Of a DNA stretch of 64,000 bases, positions 18,171 through 26,487 are shown piece after piece. Both the position numbers and the translations under genes were made by a program. Each line of letters begins with the position of its first letter. Within the stretch, counting starts at the first letter, position 1. A model generated the notes under the pieces. It had not been told where the DNA came from. It searched no databases and worked only from the letters and a program-made list of their open reading frames with translations. This DNA is from Ensifer adhaerens (GTDB lineage Bacteria; Pseudomonadota; Alphaproteobacteria; Rhizobiales; Rhizobiaceae): NCBI RefSeq assembly GCF_001270265.1, contig NZ_LGAP01000002.1, positions 301,001 to 365,000 on the forward strand. The letters are read 5' to 3'.

Positions 18171-19271
18171 TTAGGGGCATGCCAGCCTCAAGGGCATGGT
18201 GATCGCCGCCCGAAAGCGGTGTGGTGCGACAAGACCGGAGATGAAGGCCCCCATCTCGGGAAATCGGGCCCTGATGCGGTCGGCGACATTCTTGAGGCCT
18301 GTGCCCGTTCCCGGAGGCTTTTTGATCGCGCATTGCGGTTCGGTCGTCAGATCGTTTTCGACGGAAAGCTCGAGGGTTTCACCGTGGCGTGCCGCACTGA
18401 TCAGGATTTCGACCGCGCCGGCCGAACTGCCGACGCCGTGTTTCACCGCATTCTCGATCAGCGGCTGGAGAATGAGGCTCGGCACGAGCGCCTGCTCCAG
18501 GCCGGGTGCGATGTCGAGCTTCAGTCGCATGCGGTCCGAGAAGCGCTCGCCCTCGATGTTGAGATAGCCGATCTGCAGTGCCAGTTCGTCGGCGAGACAG
18601 ACGTCCTGCATTGGGTCGAGTTCGAGCGTCGTGCGCAGGAAGGAGGAGAGTGAAAGCACCATTCGACCCGCCGCCGTCGAAGAACCTTCCTCGATCAGCC
18701 CGGCGATCGAATTCAAGGTGTTGAACAGGAAGTGCGGGTTGACCTGGTAGCGCAGCGCCCGCATCTGCGCCGCTAACGCCTCTTCTCGCGTCAAGGCCAG
18801 GCGCCGTTCGCGTTCGCGCAGCTCAAAATTGGAGAGAAGCGCAATGCAGAAGAAAGCCCATCCGTGGAACAGCGCCAGGCAATAGATGACGGTATAGGTG
18901 ACATTGGTCCAGTTGACGTCCGCCGGATCGCCATGCGCGATAAGAAAGTGGCAAGCGAGGTCGACGCCGGCGTTGATCACTGCAGCGACGAGCGACAAGG
19001 CGGAGCCGACCAGGAGCTTGAAGAGAATGGAACGCTCCCTGCACCTGAAGAGCGTGGCCGCCATCGCATAGGACATCAGCGTGCCGTTCAACACCAGGAT
19101 CAAGGTGATCGGCGCAACTTCTATTGGGTCATATCCGAGGACTGCCCATAATACGCTGCTGATGACGCCCTGCATGAATTGATAGAGGAAGCCGAAGGAA
19201 AGCGTCGCACGGCGAACACCTGCGGTATACTGAGTCTCTTCCGGCGAAGCCGTGTCATTTCCTCGTGCCAT
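18171..19271 (-). CDS. LytS/YehU-type sensor histidine kinase (copy 2)
   Basis: A 366-residue paralogue of the kinase at 16920-18014, with the same layout: four N-terminal hydrophobic helices, QVNPHFLFNTLNSI with the phosphoacceptor His (~197), N box LILQPLIENAVKHG and G box GTGTGLKNVADR. The cytoplasmic halves are nearly the same, while the membrane halves differ more, suggesting that the two kinases sense different signals and share one response regulator. It lies 156 bases upstream of copy 1's start on the same strand and is divergent from the autotransporter gene, with which it shares a 224-base promoter region. Confidence 0.9.
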   Translation of the reverse strand: MARGNDTASPEETQYTAGVRRATLSFGFLYQFMQGVISSVLWAVLGYDPIEVAPITLILVLNGTLMSYAMAATLFRCRERSILFKLLVGSALSLVAAVINAGVDLACHFLIAHGDPADVNWTNVTYTVIYCLALFHGWAFFCIALLSNFELRERERRLALTREEALAAQMRALRYQVNPHFLFNTLNSIAGLIEEGSSTAAGRMVLSLSSFLRTTLELDPMQDVCLADELALQIGYLNIEGERFSDRMRLKLDIAPGLEQALVPSLILQPLIENAVKHGVGSSAGAVEILISAARHGETLELSVENDLTTEPQCAIKKPPGTGTGLKNVADRIRARFPEMGAFISGLVAPHRFRAAITMPLRLACP

Positions 19272-19299
19272 GTGGGTTTATCCCTCAAGCCGAGATGGT

Positions 19300-19386
19300 T
19301 GTCGATTGCCGTTCGTCGGCGAAATCGAGCCGTTTGCAGAAAGCCCCAACCTTTCGGCGCTGCAATTTGCCGTTTGCAGAAAGCAG
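19300..19386. promoter_or_regulatory. Duplicated upstream region (copy B) with two 16-base direct repeats
   Basis: GCCGTTTGCAGAAAGC occurs exactly twice, at 19329-19344 and 19369-19384, start-to-start 40 bases. LytTR regulators bind spaced direct repeats, so these are candidate sites for the response regulator at 16132-16923. They lie between the divergent kinase and autotransporter genes and are partly preserved in copy A at 18044-18130. Confidence 0.55.
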
Positions 19387-19495
19387 AATTCTCCCCTTTC
19401 CCCGGCTTGCTATAGCGCCCCATGACCCGCCGCCCCCCGGCTCGTATTCGCCTGGGGGTTGTGCGCTGACGAACGCAAATGAAAAGGGGCAGACA

Positions 19496-22400
19496 TTGAA
19501 TACCTGTGTGAAGGCGGACGTTTTGAGGATCAACCTTCTGAGCTCGACTGCGCTTGGACGCGCCGGTCTTGTCTCGATCATGCTGGCCGTACCGTTCGTC
19601 CCGTCGCCGGCGAAGGCGGCCGGATTGCTCGTTCCAAACGACACGACCTGGACCACCGACCATACGATCAACGGCAATCTCGTGATCCGCGGCGGTCCCA
19701 GTGGCGCCACGCTGACGATCAAGGACGGCGCCTCCGTCGAGAGCAAGGGCGGCTACATCGCTGACGGCAGGGGCACGGTCGGAACGGTCGTCATCTCCGG
19801 TCCTGGCTCGACCTGGGATATCGTCGATCCCGATCCGCGCGGCTACCGCATGCTTTTCGTCGGCGGTTTCGAGAGTGGCATTTACGGTGGCAAGGGCACG
19901 CTGATCGTCGAGAATGGTGGCAAAGTCTCCGCCAAGGAGACCTACATCGGAGCCCTGCAGGAAGGCAATGGAACGCTTGTGGTGCGCGGTGCCGGATCCA
20001 TGCTCAGTACCGATTTTCTGGGGGTCGCCTTCGGCGCGCTGAAGCTCAACACTGGCGCGGTCAGGATCGAGGACGGTGGCGTCATCAACTCCAACAAGGC
20101 CATTTTCGAGAACGGCACGGTTCTGGTGAGCGGCGAGAATTCGCGCTGGATCAACACCGGCGACTTTACGATCGGCGACAACTTCACGATCGAGAAGGGC
20201 GCCGTGGTCTCCACCAACACTGCGACCCTGCGGGAGGATGAGAGCGTCGACACCATCCATGTGTATGTCGATGGCGCCGGCAGTGAGTTCAAGGTCAACG
20301 ACAAGCTGATGATCGGTGAGGCCGGAGACGTCAATCTTTCGGTTGCCAACGGCGCAAAGCTCTCAGCCGGCGGTGGTATTGTCCTCTCTGGCGTTGGTGG
20401 CGCGATCCGGGAAGGCATGGGCAGCCTTTCGATCGGCGGCAAGGTCGACATGGATCGTGTCGGCGGTCCGATCGCTCGGCAGGCGCAAGCGGCCGGCACG
20501 GTCGATCCCTCGACGAAGATCGATTTCGGCCCACGACAGGGCCACGTCAATTTCAACCACACGAACACCGGCTACGACTTCGCCAACACGATCGGTGGCA
20601 AGGGCGCGATCAATAATTTCTCCGGCGAGACCATTGTCACCGGCGACCTGACGAAGTTCTACGGCAAGGTGAACGTCTCCGGCGGTAAGCTGGTTCTCAA
20701 GAGCAACCTCGACACTATCGATAACGACGCGGACACGGGCCCCGTGGACTACAGCACGACCCGGTTCGACGTGAAGGATGGAACCCTGATCGTCGATGGC
20801 GAAGCGGGAAGAGTGCAGACAAATTTTCTCGGCGGGCAGACCTACACCAACTCCGTCGTCGTCTGGGGGGAAACGCTGAACCGTATCGGCAATCCGACCT
20901 CGACGGCGTTTGGCCGTCTTGGCGGTTCCGGCACCATCGGCGCCACGGCGGTCGACAAAAGAGCGGTCATTGCGCCGGGAAACAATTCGATCGGCACGCT
21001 GACGATCATGGGGCAGCTGGAAATGAGCGACGGCTCGATCTATGAGGCCGATATCGCCGGTGACGGCCGCTCCGACAGGATCGCCGTCAGGGGCCTGCAG
21101 AACGGTGTGCGGGGCGACGGTGTCGCGACGATCGGCGATGGCGTCAACGTCGAGGTGACCGCGCTCGATGCCAATACCAGCTATCAGAACGGCCACACCT
21201 ACACCATTCTGACCGCCGAAAACGGCGTCGACGGCCAGTTTGCCCAGGCAATTTCGAAGTCCGCCTTTCTCGATGTCACGCTGGAACACAAGGACAAGCA
21301 GGTAGACCTCAAGATCGCGATCAAGGACACGGGGAACCCCAATCCAGGTAACCCCAACCCCGGCAACCCAAATCCGGGGAATCCCAATCCAGGCAATCCG
21401 AATCCCGGGAACCCGAACCCAGGCAATCCCAACCCTGGAAACCCAAATCCCGGCACACCAGGCACATCGGCTAGGTTCGAACGCGTCGCCATCAACGGTA
21501 ATCAGAGGAACACGGCCCTAGCCCTCAACACGCTTGCGCAGAGCGGGCCATCGCTTGCGCTTTACAACATTCTACTGGAGCTCAACGCCGACAATGCGCG
21601 CGGCGCTTTCGAGCGCCTGTCCGGCGAAGTTCACGCATCGGTGAAGACGGCACTGATCAACGATAGCCAGCTGCTGCGCAATTCGGCCAATGACCGCATC
21701 CGCGCGGCATTTGACGACGTGGCGGCGACCAATGTTCCGGTTCTTGCCTACGGCCCCGAAGGCAAGGGCAAGACGAGCGCGGCTGTCGGTGCGATCGATG
21801 CCGCATCGGTCGAGCCTGCCGCGATCGTCGGCTGGGGCCAGGTCTTCGGTGCCTGGAGCAACACGGACGGCAACGGCAATTCGGGAGAGCTGGATCAGTC
21901 GACAGGCGGTTTCGTCACCGGCTTCGACGCGGCAGTCACCGAAAACACCTTGGTCGGCCTGATGGCGGGCTATAGCCGGTCGAACTTCGACGTCGACAGT
22001 CGCTCGTCGTCGGGTGACAGCGACAACTACCACCTTGGCGTTTACGGTGGCGGCCGTTGGGGCGATGTCGCCCTGCGCTCCGGGCTCGCCTACACCTGGC
22101 ATTCGATCAATACGGAGAGAACCGTCGCGTTCCCAGGTTTCAGGGATCAGCTGAAAGCCGACTACGATGCCGGGACGTTCCAGGCATTCGGCGAAGTCGG
22201 CTACCGCATCGACCTGCCGAGCGTGGCGCTCGAGCCCTTCGCCAACCTCGCCTATGTCAGCCTGCATACCGATAGCTTCACCGAGCGTGGCGCTGCGGCG
22301 GCTCTGTCGAGCAGGAGCAACACGACCGATACGACCTTCACCACGCTCGGCCTGCGCGCCTCGGCTCCTCTCAGCCTTGGCACCACTGATGCGAAGGTGC

Positions 22401-22642
22401 GCGGCATGCTCGGCTGGCAGCACGCCTTTGGCGACACGTCGCCCCTCTCGACGGTGGCTTTCGGCACGGGCAGTGCCTTCTCGGTTGCCGGTACGCCGAT
22501 CGCCGAGGATGCGGCGATCATCGAGGCCGGCATCGATTTCGCACTAACCGGCAATGCGAGCCTCGGCATCACCTACACCGGGCAGTTCGGCTCCGGCACG
22601 ACGCAGAATGCCATCGATGCCAAGCTTGACGTGCGCTTCTGA
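19496..22642 (+). CDS. Type V autotransporter with pectin-lyase-like passenger and C-terminal beta-barrel
   Basis: A protein of about 1048 residues. An N-terminal export signal (MLAVPFVPSPAKAAG at ~35-50) precedes a passenger of repeated beta-strand motifs typical of autotransporter-associated repeats (GTVVISGPGSTWDI; GTLVVRGAGSMLST; GTLIVENGGKVS). A proline/glycine linker of eight GNPNP units follows (~613-652), then the barrel domain (~780-1048) beginning GWGQVFGAWSN and ending in Phe, as outer-membrane proteins do. The start is taken as TTG at 19496 because AAAGGGG lies 6-9 bases upstream; GTG at 19508 is an alternative. The IalB-like gene begins within its stop codon. Its function is unknown; adhesion or surface interaction is plausible. 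Confidence 0.88.
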   Translation: MNTCVKADVLRINLLSSTALGRAGLVSIMLAVPFVPSPAKAAGLLVPNDTTWTTDHTINGNLVIRGGPSGATLTIKDGASVESKGGYIADGRGTVGTVVISGPGSTWDIVDPDPRGYRMLFVGGFESGIYGGKGTLIVENGGKVSAKETYIGALQEGNGTLVVRGAGSMLSTDFLGVAFGALKLNTGAVRIEDGGVINSNKAIFENGTVLVSGENSRWINTGDFTIGDNFTIEKGAVVSTNTATLREDESVDTIHVYVDGAGSEFKVNDKLMIGEAGDVNLSVANGAKLSAGGGIVLSGVGGAIREGMGSLSIGGKVDMDRVGGPIARQAQAAGTVDPSTKIDFGPRQGHVNFNHTNTGYDFANTIGGKGAINNFSGETIVTGDLTKFYGKVNVSGGKLVLKSNLDTIDNDADTGPVDYSTTRFDVKDGTLIVDGEAGRVQTNFLGGQTYTNSVVVWGETLNRIGNPTSTAFGRLGGSGTIGATAVDKRAVIAPGNNSIGTLTIMGQLEMSDGSIYEADIAGDGRSDRIAVRGLQNGVRGDGVATIGDGVNVEVTALDANTSYQNGHTYTILTAENGVDGQFAQAISKSAFLDVTLEHKDKQVDLKIAIKDTGNPNPGNPNPGNPNPGNPNPGNPNPGNPNPGNPNPGNPNPGTPGTSARFERVAINGNQRNTALALNTLAQSGPSLALYNILLELNADNARGAFERLSGEVHASVKTALINDSQLLRNSANDRIRAAFDDVAATNVPVLAYGPEGKGKTSAAVGAIDAASVEPAAIVGWGQVFGAWSNTDGNGNSGELDQSTGGFVTGFDAAVTENTLVGLMAGYSRSNFDVDSRSSSGDSDNYHLGVYGGGRWGDVALRSGLAYTWHSINTERTVAFPGFRDQLKADYDAGTFQAFGEVGYRIDLPSVALEPFANLAYVSLHTDSFTERGAAAALSSRSNTTDTTFTTLGLRASAPLSLGTTDAKVRGMLGWQHAFGDTSPLSTVAFGTGSAFSVAGTPIAEDAAIIEAGIDFALTGNASLGITYTGQFGSGTTQNAIDAKLDVRF
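21332..21451 (+). repeat. Eight tandem 15-base repeats encoding GNPNP units
   Basis: Eight consecutive units of 15 bases encode Gly-Asn-Pro-Asn-Pro. Codons vary between units (aac/aat, ccc/cca/ccg), so the array has diverged at synonymous sites while the protein sequence is kept. It forms a flexible hinge between passenger and barrel of the autotransporter. Copy number could vary among strains. Confidence 0.9.
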
Positions 22643-23178
22643 TGCGGCTTGTACGCTGGGCCTCCCCAATGCTGATGGCGACGATCGTCGCCATCAGCCC
22701 GCTCCATGCGCAGGAGGCGCCGAAGGACGGGCCGGCTCCTTCTTCGCTTGCCGAGACCTATGACGACTGGAGCGTCGCCTGCTCAACGACAGACGGCAGT
22801 CGCAGGTGCGTTCTATCGCAACGCCAGGTTCACCAGAGCGGGCAGCGCGTACTGACGCTGGAACTGGAACCGGCCGACGGGACAGGCGTTCAGGGCAAGC
22901 TGGCGCTGCCTTTTGGCCTTTATCTCGACAAGGGTGTCTCCCTTGGGGTCGATGATGCCACAGGCAGCAAGCCGTCGCGATTTCGCACCTGCATGCCGGT
23001 CGGATGCATCGCCGCACTGACATTTACCGAGGAGACGATCAAGCTTCTGCGTGGCGGCAACGTGCTGAAGCTGGTCGCCTTTGCCAGCGACACGGAGAAG
23101 GAGGTCAGCTTTTCTATCTCGCTCAAGGGATTCGGAGCCGCCCTCGATCGCGCCATCGCCTTGATGCAGAAGGCCTAG
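22642..23178 (+). CDS. Invasion-associated locus B (IalB) family periplasmic protein
   Basis: A 178-residue exported protein with a signal peptide (cleavage after PLHAQ, ~24). The mature domain shows the IalB pattern: YDDWSVACST with a first cysteine, RRCVLSQRQ with a second, LPFGLYLDKGVSLGVDD, and the paired cysteines in RTCMPVGCIA. The four cysteines probably form disulfides in the periplasm. In Bartonella the family is linked to host-cell invasion; in rhizobia its role is open. The ATG overlaps the autotransporter stop codon (TGATG), so the two proteins are translationally coupled and may work together at the envelope. Confidence 0.88.
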   Translation: MRLVRWASPMLMATIVAISPLHAQEAPKDGPAPSSLAETYDDWSVACSTTDGSRRCVLSQRQVHQSGQRVLTLELEPADGTGVQGKLALPFGLYLDKGVSLGVDDATGSKPSRFRTCMPVGCIAALTFTEETIKLLRGGNVLKLVAFASDTEKEVSFSISLKGFGAALDRAIALMQKA

Positions 23179-23246
23179 ACGAGGTTCTCGCTGGTGACCA
23201 GCTGCGTCTGAACTGCGGATGCGATGATTGCTGCAAGGGCCGAAGG

Positions 23247-24503
23247 TTAGGCGCAGTTCGCCATCGGACCACTCTCGGTCCTCCCCGGGGAGGGCGCTCT
23301 CTTGCTCGATTGGGCCGCCAGCCCCGATGCGAACTGGGGAGCGCCATCCTTGCCGGCGATCCAGACCGCGTTTCGCCCTGCGGCCTTTGCCGCGTAGAGC
23401 GCTCGGTCGGCGCAAGACAGGAGCTCGCTTGCCTCCTGTTGCCTGCCAACAAAGGCCACGCCGATGCTGACAGTCGCCGAAAGCGTGGCATTGCCGGCCC
23501 TGACCAGCGCCTCCTCGAAGGCGCTGCGGATATCCTCGGCAATCGCGGCGGCCTGCGGCCGACCGACCCCTGGGAAGCAGGCCGCGAATTCTTCGCCGCC
23601 CATGCGCGCCAGGAAGGCCTGGCCACTTATCGCTTGCGAGACGACAGCGGCGAACTCGATGAGCACCTTGTCGCCGACGGCGTGTCCATGGCGATCGTTG
23701 ATCGCCTTGAAGTGGTCGATGTCCATGTACATCAAAGCGCCTTCGCCCGACGCCGTCGCCATATAGTCGTCGAGTTTCGACATGAAGGCGCGCCGGTTCT
23801 GCACACCGGTGAGAGCGTCGGTTTCCGAAGCCAGCTTGTATCTGTATTGCGTTCTTTCCTTGATCAGCGCGAAGAACGAGAACCCGCCCGCAAGGCTGTG
23901 AATGAACAGTTCGAACGTCAGGAGCTGATACCACAGCGGCTGCTCTGCGCCCGAAGCCGTGTTGCCGAAAAGCGGCCAGACGAAGATCAACGGAATGCGC
24001 ACGAGATAGAACAGCCCATGCGTCGCGAAGAGAAAGGCGACGATGTAGGAGCTTGGAAGTTTGCGGAAATTGTCGGACCGGAAAATCTCGACCGCGATCA
24101 TCGCCGAATAGACGAAGATCAGCGCCGAAAACAGCACGATCCTGCTGGTGACACTGTTCTGGACATAGTCGGAAAAGCCTGTGGCCAACAGCCACAACAC
24201 GGGTCCGGCCAATGCGGACGCGATCTTCAGCGGCTGATTATCGAAAGCACGCAAGCCAAGCCAGATCAGCGCCAACCCCAGAACCGCCAGAGCGTTGCCG
24301 AGCGAAACCGGGACGAAGGAATAGCCCGGGCCTCTGAGAGCCAGCAGGGTAAATCCGAGGGCCGCAACCAGAAATGCACAGGACCACAGCCGCAGTTCCA
24401 GGCTGTTGCGCTCCTGGCGTGAGGCGAGCGCGAAGTAAACTGCGAAAACCACCAGCGTCGCGAAGGAGCTGATCATGATCGTCGGGGTATGTAGCGCTTC
24501 CAC
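23247..24503 (-). CDS. Membrane-bound diguanylate cyclase (GGDEF)
   Basis: A 418-residue protein with about six to seven hydrophobic helices in residues 8-215 followed by a GGDEF domain (~235-400). The domain begins DALTGVQNRRAF, has MYMDIDHFKAINDRHGH with the metal aspartate and the catalytic ARMGGEEFAA (GGEEF). It should make cyclic di-GMP. The inhibitory RxxD site is absent: SGQA occupies that position. The start is GTG at 24503, supported by AGGAG 6 bases upstream. It stands alone between the IalB gene (convergent) and the GntR gene. Confidence 0.88.
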   Translation of the reverse strand: MEALHTPTIMISSFATLVVFAVYFALASRQERNSLELRLWSCAFLVAALGFTLLALRGPGYSFVPVSLGNALAVLGLALIWLGLRAFDNQPLKIASALAGPVLWLLATGFSDYVQNSVTSRIVLFSALIFVYSAMIAVEIFRSDNFRKLPSSYIVAFLFATHGLFYLVRIPLIFVWPLFGNTASGAEQPLWYQLLTFELFIHSLAGGFSFFALIKERTQYRYKLASETDALTGVQNRRAFMSKLDDYMATASGEGALMYMDIDHFKAINDRHGHAVGDKVLIEFAAVVSQAISGQAFLARMGGEEFAACFPGVGRPQAAAIAEDIRSAFEEALVRAGNATLSATVSIGVAFVGRQQEASELLSCADRALYAAKAAGRNAVWIAGKDGAPQFASGLAAQSSKRAPSPGRTESGPMANCA

Positions 24504-24647
24504 CGTCCACTCCTGGATTCTGAGCGACGTTATGCGCCGGAATCTTAAAGGTTTCGCAAATGGCGGTTGCGACGATTAGCAGGGGGCACCGGCGCCGAGC
24601 CGGTGTTTCGGCGCGTCCCACATCGGCTGCAGGAAATCTCCAGTCCG

Positions 24648-25403
24648 TTATGACGGCCTGGCTCTTCGCATCGTCAGGTCCGACATCAGCCGCTGCTGGC
24701 CGGCCCGGATCACGTCTTGCATCGCATGCCGCGCGCCTTCGGCGTCACCGCGGCGAATTTCCTCGACGATGCGGATATGGGTAACGGCGACGCGGTCGAT
24801 TTCGCTCCGGTCGGCGGTCGGGTTGGTGAGCTTGAAGACGCCGATGAGCGCGGCCTCGATCAGACTGCCGACCGTGCGCATGAACGGGTTGAGCGACGCC
24901 TCGAGCAGGTGCAGATGGAATTCGAGGTCGGCATGGGCCAGCGTTTCGGCGCTGTGGTCTTCATTGCCCAGGGCAACGGCGAGCCGCATCATCTGGGCAA
25001 TGTCGGCGTCGGTGGCGCGCTCGGCGGCAAGTGCCGCCGCAGAGGGTTCGAGCGCCAGCCTGATTTCGCTCAGATGGTTCAAGAAGTCCTCGTCGACGCC
25101 GACGCTGAAATGCCAGGAGAGCACGTCGCTGTCGAACAGGTTCCAATGCGCCTGCGGCATCACCCGCGTCCCGATGCGCGCACGCGGGAAGACCAGGCCC
25201 TTGGCCGCGAGCGTCTTCATCGCCTCCCGCAGCACGGTGCGCGACACCTTGAAACGCGCCGCCAGCTCGATGTCACCAGGCAGAATATCGCCGGCTGCGA
25301 ACTCGCCGCCGATCACCGCGCGCCCGAGCTCGTCCACGACATGGCCATGGCTCGAGCGTTTCACCGGTTGCTTTGCGAAGGTTCCTGGCAGCATGAGGTG
25401 CAA
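24648..25403 (-). CDS. GntR-family (FadR subfamily) regulator, probably of the ytf-like importer
   Basis: A 251-residue regulator. The winged helix spans residues ~20-85 (VVDELGRAVIGGEFAAGDIL; FKVSRTVLREAMKTLAAKGL; RIGTRVMP), and the FCD domain covers ~100-240 with EIRLALEPSAAALAAERA, DLEFHLHLLEAS and THIRIVEEI providing the metal/ligand residues. WNLFDSDVLSWHF after the HTH is typical of FCD regulators of sugar-acid or sugar pathways. TTG at 25403 is chosen as start because GAGGAAAGGG lies 5 bases upstream; ATG at 25394 is the alternative. It is the last gene of the leftward series after the YtfQRT-YjfF importer, separated by a repeat element, and probably regulates it. Confidence 0.85.
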   Translation of the reverse strand: MHLMLPGTFAKQPVKRSSHGHVVDELGRAVIGGEFAAGDILPGDIELAARFKVSRTVLREAMKTLAAKGLVFPRARIGTRVMPQAHWNLFDSDVLSWHFSVGVDEDFLNHLSEIRLALEPSAAALAAERATDADIAQMMRLAVALGNEDHSAETLAHADLEFHLHLLEASLNPFMRTVGSLIEAALIGVFKLTNPTADRSEIDRVAVTHIRIVEEIRRGDAEGARHAMQDVIRAGQQRLMSDLTMRRARPS

Positions 25404-25417
25404 CTGGGCCCTTTCCT

Positions 25418-25522
25418 CGAGCGTTTTCAGCTTAAACGGGATCGCAGAAACGCTCTATCTCTTGGTTTTTACTGCATTTACGGACGGAATACCGCTTCGC
25501 ATTTTTCCTGGAAATGCTCTAG
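25418..25522. repeat. Rhizobial intergenic palindromic repeat, copy 2
   Basis: Related along its whole length to 16028-16135. It fills the gap between the yjfF stop and the gntR start. Its right end CTCTAG overlaps the stop codon of yjfF, the same relation that copy 1 has to the LytTR gene. Confidence 0.75.
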
Positions 25523-26487
25523 GCATGCCGCCGTTCGCTGCGCGATACGTAGACGATGCCCTTCTGCATCAGGATGAAGACGAACAGCAGCAGGCCGATC
25601 AGGATTTTCGTCCACCAGCTGGAGAGCGAGCCATCGAAAGTGATGTAGGTCTGGATCAATCCCTGGATGAGGATGCCGATGAAGGTTCCGGCCACAAAGC
25701 CGGAGCCGCCGGTTAGAAGCGTGCCCCCGATCACCACTGCCGTTATCGCATCGAGCTCGACGCCGACGGCCGCAAGCGAATATCCGGCCGAGGTGTAGAG
25801 CGAGAACACGATACCGGAAAGCCCGGCGAGCAGGCCTGACAACGCGTAGATCATGATGGTGGTGCGGCCGACTGGGACACCCATCAGCTTGGCGGTGGCA
25901 GTGCCGCCGCCAAGGGCATAGACGTCGGTGCCGAAGCGGGTGCGATGGGCAATGAGGATGCCGATGCCAAAGACGAGCAGCATCAGCCCGCCGATGAGCG
26001 TGATCCGACCACCGCCGGGAAGCTTGTAGTAGAGCCCCTTCAATGTGCCGTAGAACGGATGCTTGATCGCGATGGAATCGATCGACAGCACGAAGGCCAT
26101 GCCGCGCGCCAGAAACATGCCGGCGAGCGTGACGATGAAGGCTGGCATCTCCAGGTAGTGGATGATGGCGCCCATCACCGCACCGAAAAGCGTCGCGATG
26201 AGAAGGGCCATCGCAAAGGCGACGAGCGGATGAATGCCGGTATTCTCCAGCACGACGGCCAGGAACACGCCGGTGAAGGCGATGACGGAGCCGATCGACA
26301 GGTCGATGCCGCCGGAGAGGATCACGAAGGTCATGCCGACGGCGGCGATGCCGAGAAAGGCATTGTCGGTCAAGAGGTTGCCGATCACCCGCGTCGACAG
26401 GATGTTGGGATATTGCGCCACGCAAAGCGCATAGCTCAGCACGAAGATGACGATGGTGGCGGTCAGCGGCAGGTATTTGGGGTTCAT
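25519..26487 (-). CDS. yjfF: Sugar ABC transporter permease, YjfF type
   Basis: A 322-residue inner-membrane permease of the ribose/galactofuranose (BPD_transp_2) type with about nine to ten helices. The conserved AAVGMTFVILSGGIDLSIGSV loop, GLLAGLSGIVF and ELDAITAVVIGGTLLTGGSG are present. With YtfT it forms the channel of a YtfQRT-YjfF-like importer, which in E. coli takes up galactofuranose. It overlaps the end of ytfT by 4 bases. Its stop codon lies in the repeat element. Confidence 0.85.
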   Translation of the reverse strand: MNPKYLPLTATIVIFVLSYALCVAQYPNILSTRVIGNLLTDNAFLGIAAVGMTFVILSGGIDLSIGSVIAFTGVFLAVVLENTGIHPLVAFAMALLIATLFGAVMGAIIHYLEMPAFIVTLAGMFLARGMAFVLSIDSIAIKHPFYGTLKGLYYKLPGGGRITLIGGLMLLVFGIGILIAHRTRFGTDVYALGGGTATAKLMGVPVGRTTIMIYALSGLLAGLSGIVFSLYTSAGYSLAAVGVELDAITAVVIGGTLLTGGSGFVAGTFIGILIQGLIQTYITFDGSLSSWWTKILIGLLLFVFILMQKGIVYVSRSERRHA

